Shown piece after piece: positions 36,701-51,800 of a stretch of DNA of 64,000 bases. Source of the stretch: Punica granatum (Eukaryota > Streptophyta > Magnoliopsida > Myrtales > Lythraceae). The notes beneath the pieces were generated by a model. It made no database searches. It was not told where the DNA came from and saw only the letters and a program-made list of their open reading frames with translations. The position numbers and the translations under genes are program-made. The DNA is taken from assembly GCF_007655135.1 (NCBI RefSeq), contig NC_045130.1, forward strand, positions 32,732,605 to 32,796,604. The letters are read 5' to 3'. Within the stretch, counting starts at the first letter, position 1. Each line of letters starts with the position of its first letter.

Positions 36701-38865
36701 TCAAAATTGAACAAAAAAAAACAAACTACAAATAAAAAAGTACAAGGTCAAAGGAAGAGATCTCGTTACTCAGACGACACCAAAAAGTTGCATGCTCTGT
36801 TCTTATTAGTCCATTTTATTTTGGTTGGAAAGAATAAAATGAATGTCTACACCGGTGATAGTTTTGTTTCGGGACCTTCCATATGGTGCTACGAGAACCT
36901 TTCCATCTTGCTTCCATTTGGGCGATTGGACAATTGTGAAACGGGGGGCTTGGTACCCCACCACCATAAAAATCAAGACGTGATAATCCAAATTATCGCG
37001 GTCCTATATATAAGTGAGACTGTATTAACATTCATTTATGATAATAAATTTTTGTACCGACAACCCCAAAGCGTGGGAGTACTTTAGTGCTACTTGTCCT
37101 AACTTAGCTTTATATGGAGAAGGCTTGTTGCTTGAACCACAAGATATCGGTCCATATATGGAAAACAACTCAAAGTCTTTTGGGTTGAGTTCACATTTGT
37201 AGAGGGTCGATCTCTATGTCGAATTATTATTCGTACGAATAAAGGTGGCACATGCTTGATCGAATCGGGAACTTTGGGACGCGATGGAGAATGTTTTTTC
37301 TTTTTATGGAGATGTCCCTTTTAATGCATGCATTGGCCAAGTAAAAGACGTCCCCACCAATTTATTTAGCCCCGCAGTGAAGAAGAGGAAGCTTCCATTT
37401 TGCTTTACTTAATAAGCCCACAAAGTCATGCCAAAGAGATCTAAAAGAAGAGAGGTATTCCATTTCCACTTGCTTTGGGCACTTTCCATTTGGTGAAAAA
37501 TCAAAACCTTTTCGATAGGAGAGAGTCAAATTAATTAAAACAACCATAAAGTATTATTCGAATGGTTAAAAACATTTCTTCGTAAAAAAAAGAGAATACA
37601 AGTTCGAGTTTCGAGAAAGTGCATTTCTTGGTAAGACGAATGCTCTTTAATACTCGATCTTCCGAAATTACGAAAATAATATCTCTCTTAATTTTTATAC
37701 AACGAAAAAGGTTGATTAAAACTTTGGAAAAATAGGAGAAAAAAAAGGCAAAAACTGATTAGACCTTAGAAAAAGAAAATGTGCCCCCCCCCCGAGACAT
37801 AGTGATGCTCACACAGATTGCGCCAATTTCTTTTCCCATTGGACGGCCGTTATGATGTTTCATTGGGCGGTCGAGACCTCGCTCGTTTAATAATTAAAGG
37901 GGGAAGGGGGGCCGGTTCTTCTGAATAATATAGCATCATTCCCAAATTCTCTGTCATTGCCTAACTCGGGGTCGCAATCACATCGGTCTCGGGGCAACTC
38001 TAATGTATTAGGATGCTTCTGAAACACATGGTCCACCGTTACCGAGCACCACGCTAGTGAGTCCATAAACAAGTTTCTCAACTCAAAACATTTTAATTTG
38101 ATATCCGGCGGTGGACAATACCATGCATTGAGCTCGATGATATAGGATTTTTCGGATATATATAGGTTTAAGAGGGGCAAATGTAGGTCCAATATCTCAT
38201 CATAGCCGCCTATGTGGTCAGAGAAAGAAATCACATGCCATTAGGATGGACAGCTTAGACCCCGGATGGATTCGCATAGTGGGTGTGTTCAACAGAGACA
38301 GGTATACATATGGAGTCGGAAGCCTCTATCAAACAAACTTGTGATTCATATTTGATGTTAAATTCAACCAGTAGGGAGGATCATCAATCATGAGAGACGG
38401 TGTAATTAGCATACTACATTATTATTATTGTCACAACGAAGCATTTGAGATATAATAAAGGCATCTCATAAACATCCGAACAAAAATTAATCTCAATCAA
38501 TAGATTTGAAATTCAATATGGCGGATATATGTTGATAATAGTGGGGTCACTTGACTCCACTCAATTTTCATATATATATATATATATTAAAATTGCCCCT
38601 AATAGTTACATATATTTTCTATTTTAGTCCTATTGTTTTTGTAAAAAGAAGAAACAATCGGGGTGCAATGTGTAAAATGACCCCACTTAATCACGGTGCA
38701 CTCGTCTTCCATATGGCCGTATGTATTCACCCCCTTAATCTGTATCAAATTTCATCAATTTATCTCTCGAGATTTTTTAATTTGCAAATCACTGTCTTTA
38801 ATAATAAAATTGTAGCTCTTATTATCGTATTGGTAAAGATTGCCGAGAAGTCTATATAATCCATC
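36701..38865. other. Spacer
   Basis: Contains one SINE C copy (37555-37680). Open frames at 36707-37087 and 37887-38234 (minus) have no recognised domain. No gene is supported. Confidence 0.4.
37555..37680 (+). repeat. SINE family C copy
   Basis: ATTCGAATGGTTAAAAACAT (A-box region), ACAAGTTCGAGTTTCGAGAA (B-box region), then GTGCATTTCTTGGTAAGACG and ACTCGATCTTCC, parallel to 6534-6665. Confidence 0.5.
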
Positions 38866-39091
38866 GGTTAGTTTATTTGCTTGTAATTTAGCACTAATTT
38901 TACCTATCGCAACTGTAATTGTGGATGGAGCTTTTTCTGCGATGAATACTGTGAAGAATAGGTTGCGGAACCGAATAGGGGATTCTTATTATCATTTAGT
39001 TTCTTATATTGGAAGAGATATATTTGACAATATTGATAATGAGTAGATCATATAGAGATCTCAAAATATGAAATTTTGAAGAGGGCAATTG
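38866..39091 (+). pseudogene. hAT transposase C-terminal remnant (dimerisation region)
   Basis: The frame reads LALILPIATVIVDGAFSAMN then TVKNRLRNRIGDSYYHLVSY and RDIFDNIDNE, the hAT-family dimerisation tail as in TTF-type zinc-finger/hAT proteins of plants. A stop follows at 39044, but the same frame continues past two more stops into QNMKF-stop-RGQL, the usual last residues of the family (QNMKTRRGQL). The canonical VERAFSAM reads VDGAFSAM. Only the last 75 codons or so remain, with no zinc finger or catalytic core nearby, so it is an orphan fragment. Confidence 0.85.
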
Positions 39092-39417
39092 GAGGTGCTT
39101 CAATAGATCAGGACTATTAATTATTTTGATGTTTTTAGTTAGGTTATTATTCACTTTATCTTGCTTTTATTATGAAATATAATATCATTTATGATCGTTT
39201 TATAAATCATAAATAAGAGAGTCGCGTAGTCAACCCCGTAAGGCTACATGAACCCTTTTCGAGCAAATTTTTTGACGTTCTCTTCTTCCCCGGAGATACG
39301 CCTTTTGAAAAAAAGGCTCAAAGAGAGAGACATTCTCCCCGCAAGTCTCGTCCGATGGTTTTCGCTGTCATGCACGGGCAAGTCCTGTCTCCACTAACTC
39401 TTTTTTTTTTTTTCTAA
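39092..39417. other. Spacer
   Basis: AT-rich after the hAT tail. The moderately GC-rich 39215-39400 interval is not recognised. Confidence 0.4.
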
Positions 39418-39592
39418 TAATATGTATCCTAGTATTCAAAAATCTATTAATCCCGACTAATTCAATTCAAGCTTGATCGGCTCCTTAAAGGTAAAACTTT
39501 CTCAATGTGAATTTTTTTCATCTATAAGACTCGAATCCGAAATTTTACTATAAGCGCCGAACCGTTTGAACTAATTCATGTTAATTTCGATT
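39418..39592 (-). repeat. SINE family A copy
   Basis: Minus strand: ATGAATTAGTTCAAACGGTT, ATTTCGGATTCGAGTCTTAT (B box), GAAAAAAATTCACATTGAGA, GGAGCCGATCAAGCTTG, then a shortened tail. Confidence 0.65.
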
Positions 39593-40128
39593 AATTGGAT
39601 CGGGCCGTGTCTTTCTCTGTTTATGTCTGACTCTGATGATTAATGCATGTATGGAGCCGAAGCACGTATGACTCAACAAAAATCGGACTGTCTCCCTCAG
39701 ATTTGACAAAATTTTGGTTCCAATTGCCTTTGCCGGGTGCCACATTCAGAGCACTTCGAAGATATCAAAACTCGCAACAGCAGAGAGGTCGGAATTTCAA
39801 TTCAATTGAGATCATCTTAACAGGGAATTTCTGGCACCTTTCAAAAAGTTGACGCATATACACGAGAAACGATATGTACAATAGTTGTATTCGCCTTTTA
39901 ATGCTCGGAATAATGATGTCCCAGGTTCAATTTAATAGATACTTTCGTGGCCCCCCTTTATATCTCATTCGTCCGTCCCTTGCCGAGCCCATAAATCTCC
40001 CTCCCTTGCAATCGAAAAAGACCTAAGAGCGTGAGTGTGTTTTCTCTTCCTTTCCATTTCTTCTCTTTTTTGCAAAAGCAACATCATGGCCAAGAAGTGG
40101 AACCATTATTTGGATCTTGACCATAAGC

Positions 40129-40321
40129 CAGGGGCGAAACTAGGATTTCGATTCAGGAGAGGCAAACTTATACTATTGGGGTAAAATTTAAAAAATTTAA
40201 ATTTCGAAGGAATAAAATACTAATTTTACATAAAAAAAAATCATAATTTTGGGGTAAAATTGAAAAAAATCAAAGTTCAGGGGGCAATTGTCCCCCTGCC
40301 ATATCATTGGCTCCGCCCTTG
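40129..40321. mobile_element. hAT-like MITE
   Basis: CAGGGGCGAAACTAGG at the left matches the right end, whose reverse complement is CAAGGGCGGAGCCAAT. GGGGGCAATTGTCCCCC lies within the right half. Flanks CCATAAGC and CCGTGAGC (8 bp) agree at 6 positions, as expected for an old hAT duplication. Confidence 0.65.
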
Positions 40322-41433
40322 CCGTGAGCGTATATGGTTGTGGACAGTTGCACTGAGAATTACACATTCGGGTAAACATATCAGAATGTATGACCTCGAA
40401 AAGCTTCGCGTAGACCGTCCACGTGTCTCCTCCACACCGCGGACCCCCAGATGTGATAAGAGACATGGAATTTCACCGGGAAGAGTATAATTCTACTTGA
40501 TGACATTGCATTTTGAACTTTTACATGGAAAAAAAGAAAAGAAAAAAAAAAAAAAAAAGAAGCCGTTGAGACGTACTGGTCTCTGGTTGACATTAAGGTA
40601 GTGTTGAAAAGCGCCGCAAAATTACTCTGTCGTCTATGACTAGGAGGACATCCATGCACTTGAGAAGACCAAATCAAATCAAATCATATCATGGCCAAAA
40701 AAGAAAAACAGAGAGAGAGAGAGAGAGAGAGCAGACAGGTTCATGGAATTCTCTTGCTCCCATTTGGAACTTCACCATCCAATAATTCACCCATTTTCAG
40801 ATCAAGACCCTAAGTAGCAAAGAGTTGATCTAACGAATATACATGGCCATGGATTGTATTCACGTTCTTCGAAGTCGCTACTAGCCTACTACCACGTTCC
40901 GCCTCCATCCAGCCATCAGTTGCACTGTGCCAAAGGCTATACCAGCAGCAGCCAAGTCGGTGTGACCCGCACAGCAACCTTGCTGGGGCTCTGCCCTGAG
41001 TCCAACCACCTCACCCAACCTCCAGCCAATTTCAGCAACATACAGTGACGAAGAAAGCTGCCAGTTATGGTTTCCAGATACCTCACTTGCGGAAATTAGA
41101 TGGTCCATCAAAATGAGACTTTACAAAGAAATTAGATCGGAGGCGCAAATGCTCCTAGTAGTACCATGTTCCCTTCAGCATTTGAGGGGCCGACGGCATG
41201 GATCCCACCTTACAACGAGAGGGACACAGCATGCTCCTAAGAGCAAGGATAGTTTCTAATAAAACATGCTTGTTAGTAGTTTGTCCGATCCAGTGCAACA
41301 AAGATTTTGTAAGAGGCCAACATCCACGTCAACTTAAAAGACTTCAATAAGCTGTAAGGGTATGGTCTGAGGAAGCCAGTAGATTGAACTTGGAAGTATT
41401 TGAGAATCATACAACATGCACAGAACACATCCA
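40322..41433. other. Spacer downstream of the AAA ATPase gene
   Basis: More GC-rich than average at 40380-40480 and 40850-41050, with open frames on both strands but no recognised domain. A GA microsatellite lies at 40709-40731. A missed exon of another gene cannot be excluded. Confidence 0.4.
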
Positions 41434-41439
41434 TTTATT
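41434..41439 (-). terminator. Candidate polyadenylation signal for the AAA ATPase gene
   Basis: AATAAA on the minus strand, about 360 bases past the stop codon at 41795. Plant poly(A) signals are loose, so this is tentative. Confidence 0.3.
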
Positions 41440-41794
41440 CAAGGAACTAAGACCAGAATCCCGAAGATCAAAGAATATTACAAATAAAGCTAAGCTCACC
41501 TAAGCAGTAAAAGGTCTTACCACTCAACAGCTTGTTTCCGAGCAGCAATAGTACTACAGCAAACCATTTTCATTTTCAGCTCTTTTCAGAACTCAACATT
41601 AACGTGCTCACTGATTATGTACAATTATTGAGATATTTAAAGAATTGGCTGCTTAACTGGTTGTCCCGTTGGAGGGCAAAATAGCAGGTAATCAGTAAAC
41701 CGGAGATCATGATCCCAAGGGACAGAAAGACCTGAAGCTTTGGTACCTCTGGAGAAAGAATTCATATATATGGCAACAAGAACATTAGGTGGCT

Positions 41795-45579
<3,785 letters not shown>

Positions 45580-46196
45580 CGGAGGAGGCTGTTCCAGAGG
45601 GCAACAGAATAGGAAGCTCGGGGAGCCGTCAGCCTGTCACTACGAAAGGCATCGCTGCCCGAGTGAAGGAAGCGGCGGTCGGGAGGGAATTGTAGTCCCT
45701 TTCTGGTCGGTGACTCACAGTCTCACAGACCAATCGGAATCCTTTGTTTTTTTTTTTTTTTGGCTTGAAGAACTCATATCTGCTGAATCGATGGCTGTGC
45801 TGGGGTAGCTGTAATTGACACGTTTGGGCATTATTAATTTGGACCCACATCAAATTATTGCATGATTATATTTTCTTTTTTCTGTTTATTTCTTTCCCCA
45901 AGGAAAATGGGATTTCTTAGCAAATTAATAGACTGAGATAAGAAAATTGGCTTAGTACAGTTGCTTTCGACTAGAAATTTAGAGATTTTGGATTCTGACT
46001 ATTATCAATAAAATTTCCAAGACTTCTCTATTTCCCGAAATAGTCCGACTTGTGCTACGCGGGGAGGTGTAGAGCAGTTAAAGGTTTAAGCTATGATGGA
46101 ATTCGTGACCCTTTCGAATAGTCACCTGACCGCCAAGATAACAGCTATGTGCATGGATGTATCTTGCCTGCAAAATCAAACTCATCTTGCCTAAAA
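45580..46196. promoter_or_regulatory. Intergenic region: promoter of the AAA ATPase gene
   Basis: 617 bases separate the stop of the coiled-coil gene from the ATG of the AAA gene, both on the minus strand. No TATA box was placed with confidence. GC-rich close to the AAA start, AT-rich beyond. Confidence 0.4.
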
Positions 46197-47208
46197 TCAA
46201 GTGATCTTCTGCAGCTTCGCTCTTGTTTGTTGATTATACGCCAGTTCTCGGTCCAAATTCTCCTTCTTCACCAAGAGCTCGTGCTTCTGCTTCTCCGCTG
46301 CAGCTACCTCGAAGCCATTGTACCATCTGTTTGGTCCTTGGGGTTTCACAGAGTTCAACAGAAGCTGAGAAGCAAAGCAAAAGCAAACTGAGGTCCTTGA
46401 GAGAGCTGAAACGTCACTGACTGAATTATACACTAAAGATGATGTCAAAAACAATCCATACATCCATATAAAAACTCGAACTAGTTTTGCTAATGGTATA
46501 TTCGGAATGAGGCGTCATCGCACAATCAGCATCAGTTCCCACAGTCCAATCAGTATTACCAAAGTCCAGTATTAACTGAACTATGATCTTACCTTGTTCA
46601 AGTCATCTCTCCGTTCTTCGGTACGGACCCGACATTGCGCGATAAACTCGCTCACAGTATGATTAAACTCCTCCATTTTATGAGTCTTCTCACCGTAGAA
46701 CCTGTCCCTCTCCTTCTCCAACTCCTCCAGTTCCTCCACCTCACTCTTCAGCGCCCTAGTTCATCATCGGAGAACTTCAATCGGACACATATCACGGAAT
46801 TTGGCAGATTACAGAGCTTACGTAACAAATCGCGAATCCACTAACCTCAATTGCTGCAGATTGCTGCTGTATTTGGCGTCGAGGCTGTCAATTTCGGACT
46901 TGAGGATGGAGATCTTCAGGTTCTGCGAAGCGATCTTCTGTTCAAGCATCAAGCACCTCTGCTCCACGGATCTGATGCTTGCGTGCTTCGTCTCGAGAAC
47001 CTGAGACTTGCTCGCCTGCAGCTCCTTCTCCGCCTGCGAGATCGAAACCAATCAAACATTCCCCTAAAGCCGAGAAATCACAAGACAGCAGGAAATTCAG
47101 AGAGTGGAGGAAGATCAAGCAGTCGGAGACCTGGAGGAGAGAAAGGCGCTGGCTTCTGGCCCGATCCATCTGCTCGAGCCTCTCTTGAAAAGCGGCGGTG
47201 AGCGCCAT
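46197..47208 (-). CDS. Small coiled-coil protein of unknown function, 4 exons
   Basis: Minus-strand exons 47208-47131, 47033-46846, 46755-46593 and 46364-46197, all GT-AG and in consistent phase, give 198 codons. The protein opens MALTAAFQERLEQMDRARSQ. It has a nearly continuous heptad-like helix from about residue 20 to 140, with a charged Glu-rich stretch LKSEVEELEELEKERDRFYG near 90-110, a short break NSVKPQGPNRWYNGFEV, and a second helix to the end (EKQKHELLVKKENLDRELAY). There is no signal peptide, membrane segment or catalytic motif. It resembles plant proteins annotated only as myosin-heavy-chain-like or SMC-like because of the coiled coil. The last intron's acceptor (TGCTTCTCAG) is the least certain junction. 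Probably a structural or scaffold protein. Confidence 0.85.
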
Positions 47209-47344
47209 TTTCGTCCGAAAGAGGAGAGAGAGTGAGACTTCCTGTAACCGATTTGGAGGGAAGAATGAATCCGTTCGAAGCTGGGGGTTTATATAGGAGC
47301 GCCCGGGAAACGTAAGCGTGTATCTGACCTGAGGGAGAGGGACA

Positions 47345-47655
47345 CCACCAGCACGGTGGACTAGTGGTTAAGTATCAAGCGTTCCACTTGACCATCACGA
47401 ATTCGAACATCACTGAGGGCGTAGCGCTTGCCACTATATGGGTGTATTATGGGATGGCGGTAGCCGGCCCATAATACTTGATCCAATGAACCTTGAACTT
47501 AATTCACTAGTGTGTTGGTGAGGCTACGGTGATCAAATTGGGCTAAAGTCTCAGCGAGCTATGACGAAAAAAACATTTCGCGGCGGTTAAGTTTCCTTAA
47601 TTGGAGCAGCCACAGCGGACTAATACCCGACGTAGCCTTTTATTTATCAAAAAAG
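47345..47655 (+). repeat. tRNA-derived SINE-like repeat upstream of the coiled-coil gene
   Basis: GTGGACTAGTGGTTAAG resembles a pol III A box, and ACGAATTCGAACATCAC, about 45 bases later, a B box. A tail with GTGAGGCTACGGTGATCAAA, AAAGTCTCAGCGAGC and an A-rich GAAAAAAAC follows. No second copy occurs in this window, so it is a family different from A-C. Confidence 0.5.
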
Positions 47656-47859
47656 ACCTGAGGGAGAGGGACTGAGTTTGACCAAAAGGATTGACAAATA
47701 ACGGTCTCCAGGCTCGTGCGGTGGGCCTGATGTTGAGTGTGGGCCCTGCTAAAAGCTATAATGGGCTTTTCTCGGGCAACATTGGGCTAGGCATGTGATC
47801 AGATGGGCCTAATCGGACATTAGCAAATTATTTTTTTCCCCCTTTTAATTGCAAATGAG

Positions 47860-48345
47860 GTTTACTTGGTTTTTTTTTTCATTTTCAGTTATAATGGAGG
47901 CTTATGAGCTTAGTATAATAAATTAAAAACTTTTAGGGTGTGTTTGGATTGAGAGTTGAGTTGAGTTGAGTTTTGATTTTAATTGGTTTGTAATGATTGT
48001 ATTGTTGAATTATGAGAAAAAGTGTGAAAAAATAATAAATAATTGAGAGAAAATAATGATTAAGTAATGATTGTGTTGTTGAATTGTGAAAAAGTAATGA
48101 ATAATTGAGAGAATTTAATATTAAAAATTGAATTGAATGGTTAAAAATATTTAAAAAATAAAAAAAAGTAATGATTGTGATGTTGAATTGAAGATAAGTG
48201 AAATTGAGTTGAGTTGAGTTGAAAAATATTGTGAATCCAAACATACTCTTAATAGCTAATGAAGGGGTAAGGATAGTCCCACAATCAATATCGAACCCAA
48301 AATCTTTTGATTACTATACGAAGGCGTTTAATATATCATCTTTGA
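47860..48345 (-). repeat. SINE family B copy, split by a MITE
   Basis: The outer parts, 47880-47935 (ATAATGGAGGCTTATGAGCT, ATAATAAATTAAAAAC) and 48249-48345 (TAATGAAGGGGTAAGGATAG, AATATCGAACCCAAAATC), join into one family B copy on the minus strand once the MITE and one TTA are removed. Confidence 0.6.
47936..48248. mobile_element. Tourist-like (PIF/Harbinger) MITE with TTA duplication
   Basis: GGGTGTGTTTGGATTGAGAG at the left pairs with the right end, whose reverse complement is GAGTATGTTTGGATTCACA. Both sides are flanked by TTA (47933-47935, 48249-48251), the target used by PIF/Harbinger elements. The interior has GAGTTGAGTTGA repeats at both ends and no open frame. It sits inside a SINE. 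Confidence 0.85.
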
Positions 48346-48363
48346 TCAATGATATTTAGTTTA

Positions 48364-48554
48364 ACCAATAAGAGTTGGTTCAACCGTTCAAGCGGTTTGA
48401 CAATTTTTTTCCTTAAATAATGTACGAGGTTCGAGTCTTATAAGTGGAGAAAATTCTTGAATAAGAGAGCTTTGCCCCTTATGAATTGATCTAATTCAAA
48501 CTGGATTAGTAGAGTTTCGTTTACTTTCGAATATCATGATATAGACCGAAAAAA
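48364..48554 (+). repeat. SINE family A copy
   Basis: GAGTTGGTTCAACCGTTCAA, ACGAGGTTCGAGTCTTATAA (close to a B-box consensus), AAGTGGAGAAAATTCTTGAA, TTCAAACTGGATTAGTAGAG and a GACCGAAAAAA tail. Confidence 0.65.
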
Positions 48555-48880
48555 GTGGTTTATTTTATAAGTTATTCTCCTAAAAGAGAGATAGAGGAAT
48601 GTAACTACAATCGTTGAAAGAGAGATATCATAATGGCTCTTGATTCCCGGCATTGAACTACAACCGTTTTCTCGGATATAGGAATTTGTAAACTCTTGCA
48701 AAAGACACATTAGACGGGGGCAAGAGTAAACGAGAATAAAAGTTAGTAACAATATATAAAAGAAAGAGAGCATGGTTATTAGGTCCCTTTTGGTACGTGA
48801 GAATGAAATTAAATGGGAAATGAATTGATTTTATATAAGTAAATGTAATGATATTGAGTGAAAATTTATGATTTTCTTTA

Positions 48881-48885
48881 ATAAC
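48881..48885. repeat. Target-site duplication (left), ATAAC
   Basis: Immediately precedes the TG of the long segment and is identical to 53717-53721. Confidence 0.8.
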
Positions 48886-51800
48886 TGTGCGCACCCGAAT
48901 TTCGTCTCGTCGGGGCACGCATGCGCGAGCTTAAATGCAACGCGGCTTGGGAGTGTCCACCTTCCCGGGGACACGCGACGGACGCACGTGAAAAGGAGTC
49001 GCCACTTGCCATTTTACGACCCGAAGGTCAAGGGCCGGCAAGTTACCCAGGTTTAGGGGTACGGAGTACACCTAAAATGTTAAGGCAATGGTCTGTGCGG
49101 AACCGAAAATTCCGAATTCGGGGGTTCTATTACGTGTGGGCCTATATCTCACACGCCATTTCGGTACTCTAACTTGTCTAAGCTTGCCATTTTAATTTAA
49201 TTACCGCTTAATTAAGTTCCGCTCATCTTATGCGTTTTGACACTGTAAATTTCGAAGAAGCACTCTGACCGTCCACTCTCCGACCGGGATTTTACATGAA
49301 TGTATGTATAATATAAAACCTCACATTGTTCTCTCAAATAAATAAAAGACAAGCTACAATGACTAAATCCCGGTCGGTTCGCATTCGACCATGATTTCAC
49401 TCATGCTCACCGTATATTTTTGGAAAAGACCGAAAATTAAATTAAATGCGCACTCAGTGTATGGGGGCCCTAGACCCCGTGATCGACGGTTCTGGGCGTT
49501 GGACCCAGTGTGAATCGAGTCCTAAGGAATCGGGCTCGATCCGCATAACAAATAGGTGCAAAAATGTAACAAGCATGCTCAAATAAACAAACAATGGGGT
49601 TTTTGTTATCGCCGAATTTACGTGAATTACCTGATTATTAACTGAGGTATCTTGGCATACGAATCCTACCCTAAACAAACAAAAGGGATGATGAATAGGG
49701 TATGTGGCATTCGACATTATTTTAACGGACTCGACAAACATAATGTTTGTAGTCAAGTCTTGAATGTGTGGGTTGTTTTTAGATTATTCTATATCGTGAC
49801 AATACGGCTTTTACAGATTAAAAGTGTTTCTACCTAAAATCCGAAACCTAACCCTCTAATTGACTATTCGCCCATGCTTGATTAAGTCGAGTTTGAGATT
49901 AATATGTTTTTCGTATTTTTTAACCTGTTCTAAACACAAATTTAGGGAAATGGGAGCACGAGACACTGCTAGGATATCGATGGGTCAAGAACCGATAGTC
50001 ACGCCCTTGAATCGAAAAATATGTGTGTGTGTGTGTGTGGAAAATCAAGATTACGTGGCACGTATCTCGGTACTTTTGAAATTGTGTATTTAAAAAGGGC
50101 ATGGTTAATAATTCTTGAACTGTCAACGCGATTACAGATTATTAATCGATTCGTGCAATTCATTTAAAAGAGTCGAGTGATTTATTTTAATCGAGTTTAA
50201 CCTTCTGATTTCCCTGAGTGTGTGAAATTTTAAAGTTAATTAAAAGTTACCGAATGCTTTGAATTTGTGAGTTTCGAGCCGTCGAGTCGGCCATTGATGG
50301 ACTGTTCGATGAGAGCTTTAATTCCCGACCGTTTCGAAATTAGAACCGATTTTAACTCAAGTTTGCATGATTAATATGGGTCGTGTGAGATTTTAATTAA
50401 AAATGCAAGTAACATTTCAAAACACGCGAATCATGGACACACAGTTGCATCAAGCTCATCGAATCCACTCAACGTCAAAAGACCTATCTCATGTACTAAG
50501 GTGGAGATTTATACCTAATCCCAAGAGATTCTCGGGATGAGCTTGCTCGGAAGATCCATGACTACCACGGACCGAGGTGGCCTTCAAGTAGGGACTCAAC
50601 CTAAGCCTAGGTAAGTCTCCATGTCGTCTTCAAGTCCCATCGGCATCGGTCTTCTATCTTCTTGTCTCTCCAACTTTCTTCTCTTCACTCCAAGGCTCGG
50701 GGTGACATGCAAAATGAGAAAAAAAATACAAGAGAATCGGGGCAAAGGCCAGCATAAAGCTTTCCAAACACAATAAGAGGAGAAATTCTAGGAGTCCTAA
50801 TGCATTATAAATTTAGGCTCATTATGGACATGCAAGGAAATCAAGTTTGACACCGTACATTGGACCATGTGAGAGGAAGCTCGAAGGAACATGATGATTC
50901 TTAACACATTTCACTGAGATACGAGCATCGTCAATATCACAACATGAATGTCACTTGAAAATGCCATTAATAAAAATAATCAAACAAATTGGTTTGCTTT
51001 GCATTCAGCCAACTAAGATTCAACCGTGCCTTTAAATAACTCTCTTGCGAAGAACATGCAGGACGCCAATGTTTGTTGTAACAGTGAGAGAATTGAAGTT
51101 GGATCCCAAATATAAGGTGCTCAATCACAATCCTTTCTAGGCAAAACCACGTAAAACATAGTCGGATTAATCAAGATATCGTCATATAGCTTAGGCCATA
51201 CACCAAACGCAACTCCTATTCCCTGAAGCCATGCAGGGATACTCAAATCGATTAAATATATATATATATATATATCACTGCAGCTTGGCCGCGAGTAAAA
51301 AAAAATAAAAAAAATGCACAAGTGACAAGCACGTACCCAAACAATCTTGAATCAAACAAAGAACATGTCTTAATCCAATTGCTAACTTGAGCTCCACTTT
51401 TAAACGTTAACATCGAGCCAAATCATTCCAAATTAGTCAAAATATCATCCACATTTTAGTTGATGTCTCAAACTCAGCTTCTCATTTTATTCTTGAATGG
51501 AATAAACACGAATCAATCAGGGGATCATTAACCATTCCAGCTCATACCCAAAAAACGATTCATAACCGTAAAAGTAGATTAAACATGCCCAGGTTCATTG
51601 GATAATAACTATGCAATTCAGCCCATATACTAAACATTGTCTCATGCTATCAAGATTGAATTAAACAACTCCAATCCATTTGAGGATAACAACAAAGTTC
51701 AGCTCATACCTAAAACGTACCCCTCAAACACCAAAATCGAACAAAACGGCTCCGAATTTACCAAAAGATTATCATAAAAAGTCAGTCTCCATCTCAAGCA

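Noticed and set aside
40854..41111. Overlapping GC-rich open frames downstream of the AAA ATPase
   Set aside because: No family resemblance on either strand and no matching splice sites to a neighbouring exon could be chosen; left as unexplained spacer.
47345..47400. Possible tRNA gene (A- and B-box-like motifs)
   Set aside because: The sequence does not fold into a cloverleaf with paired acceptor ends and has a SINE-like tail, so it was listed as a repeat.
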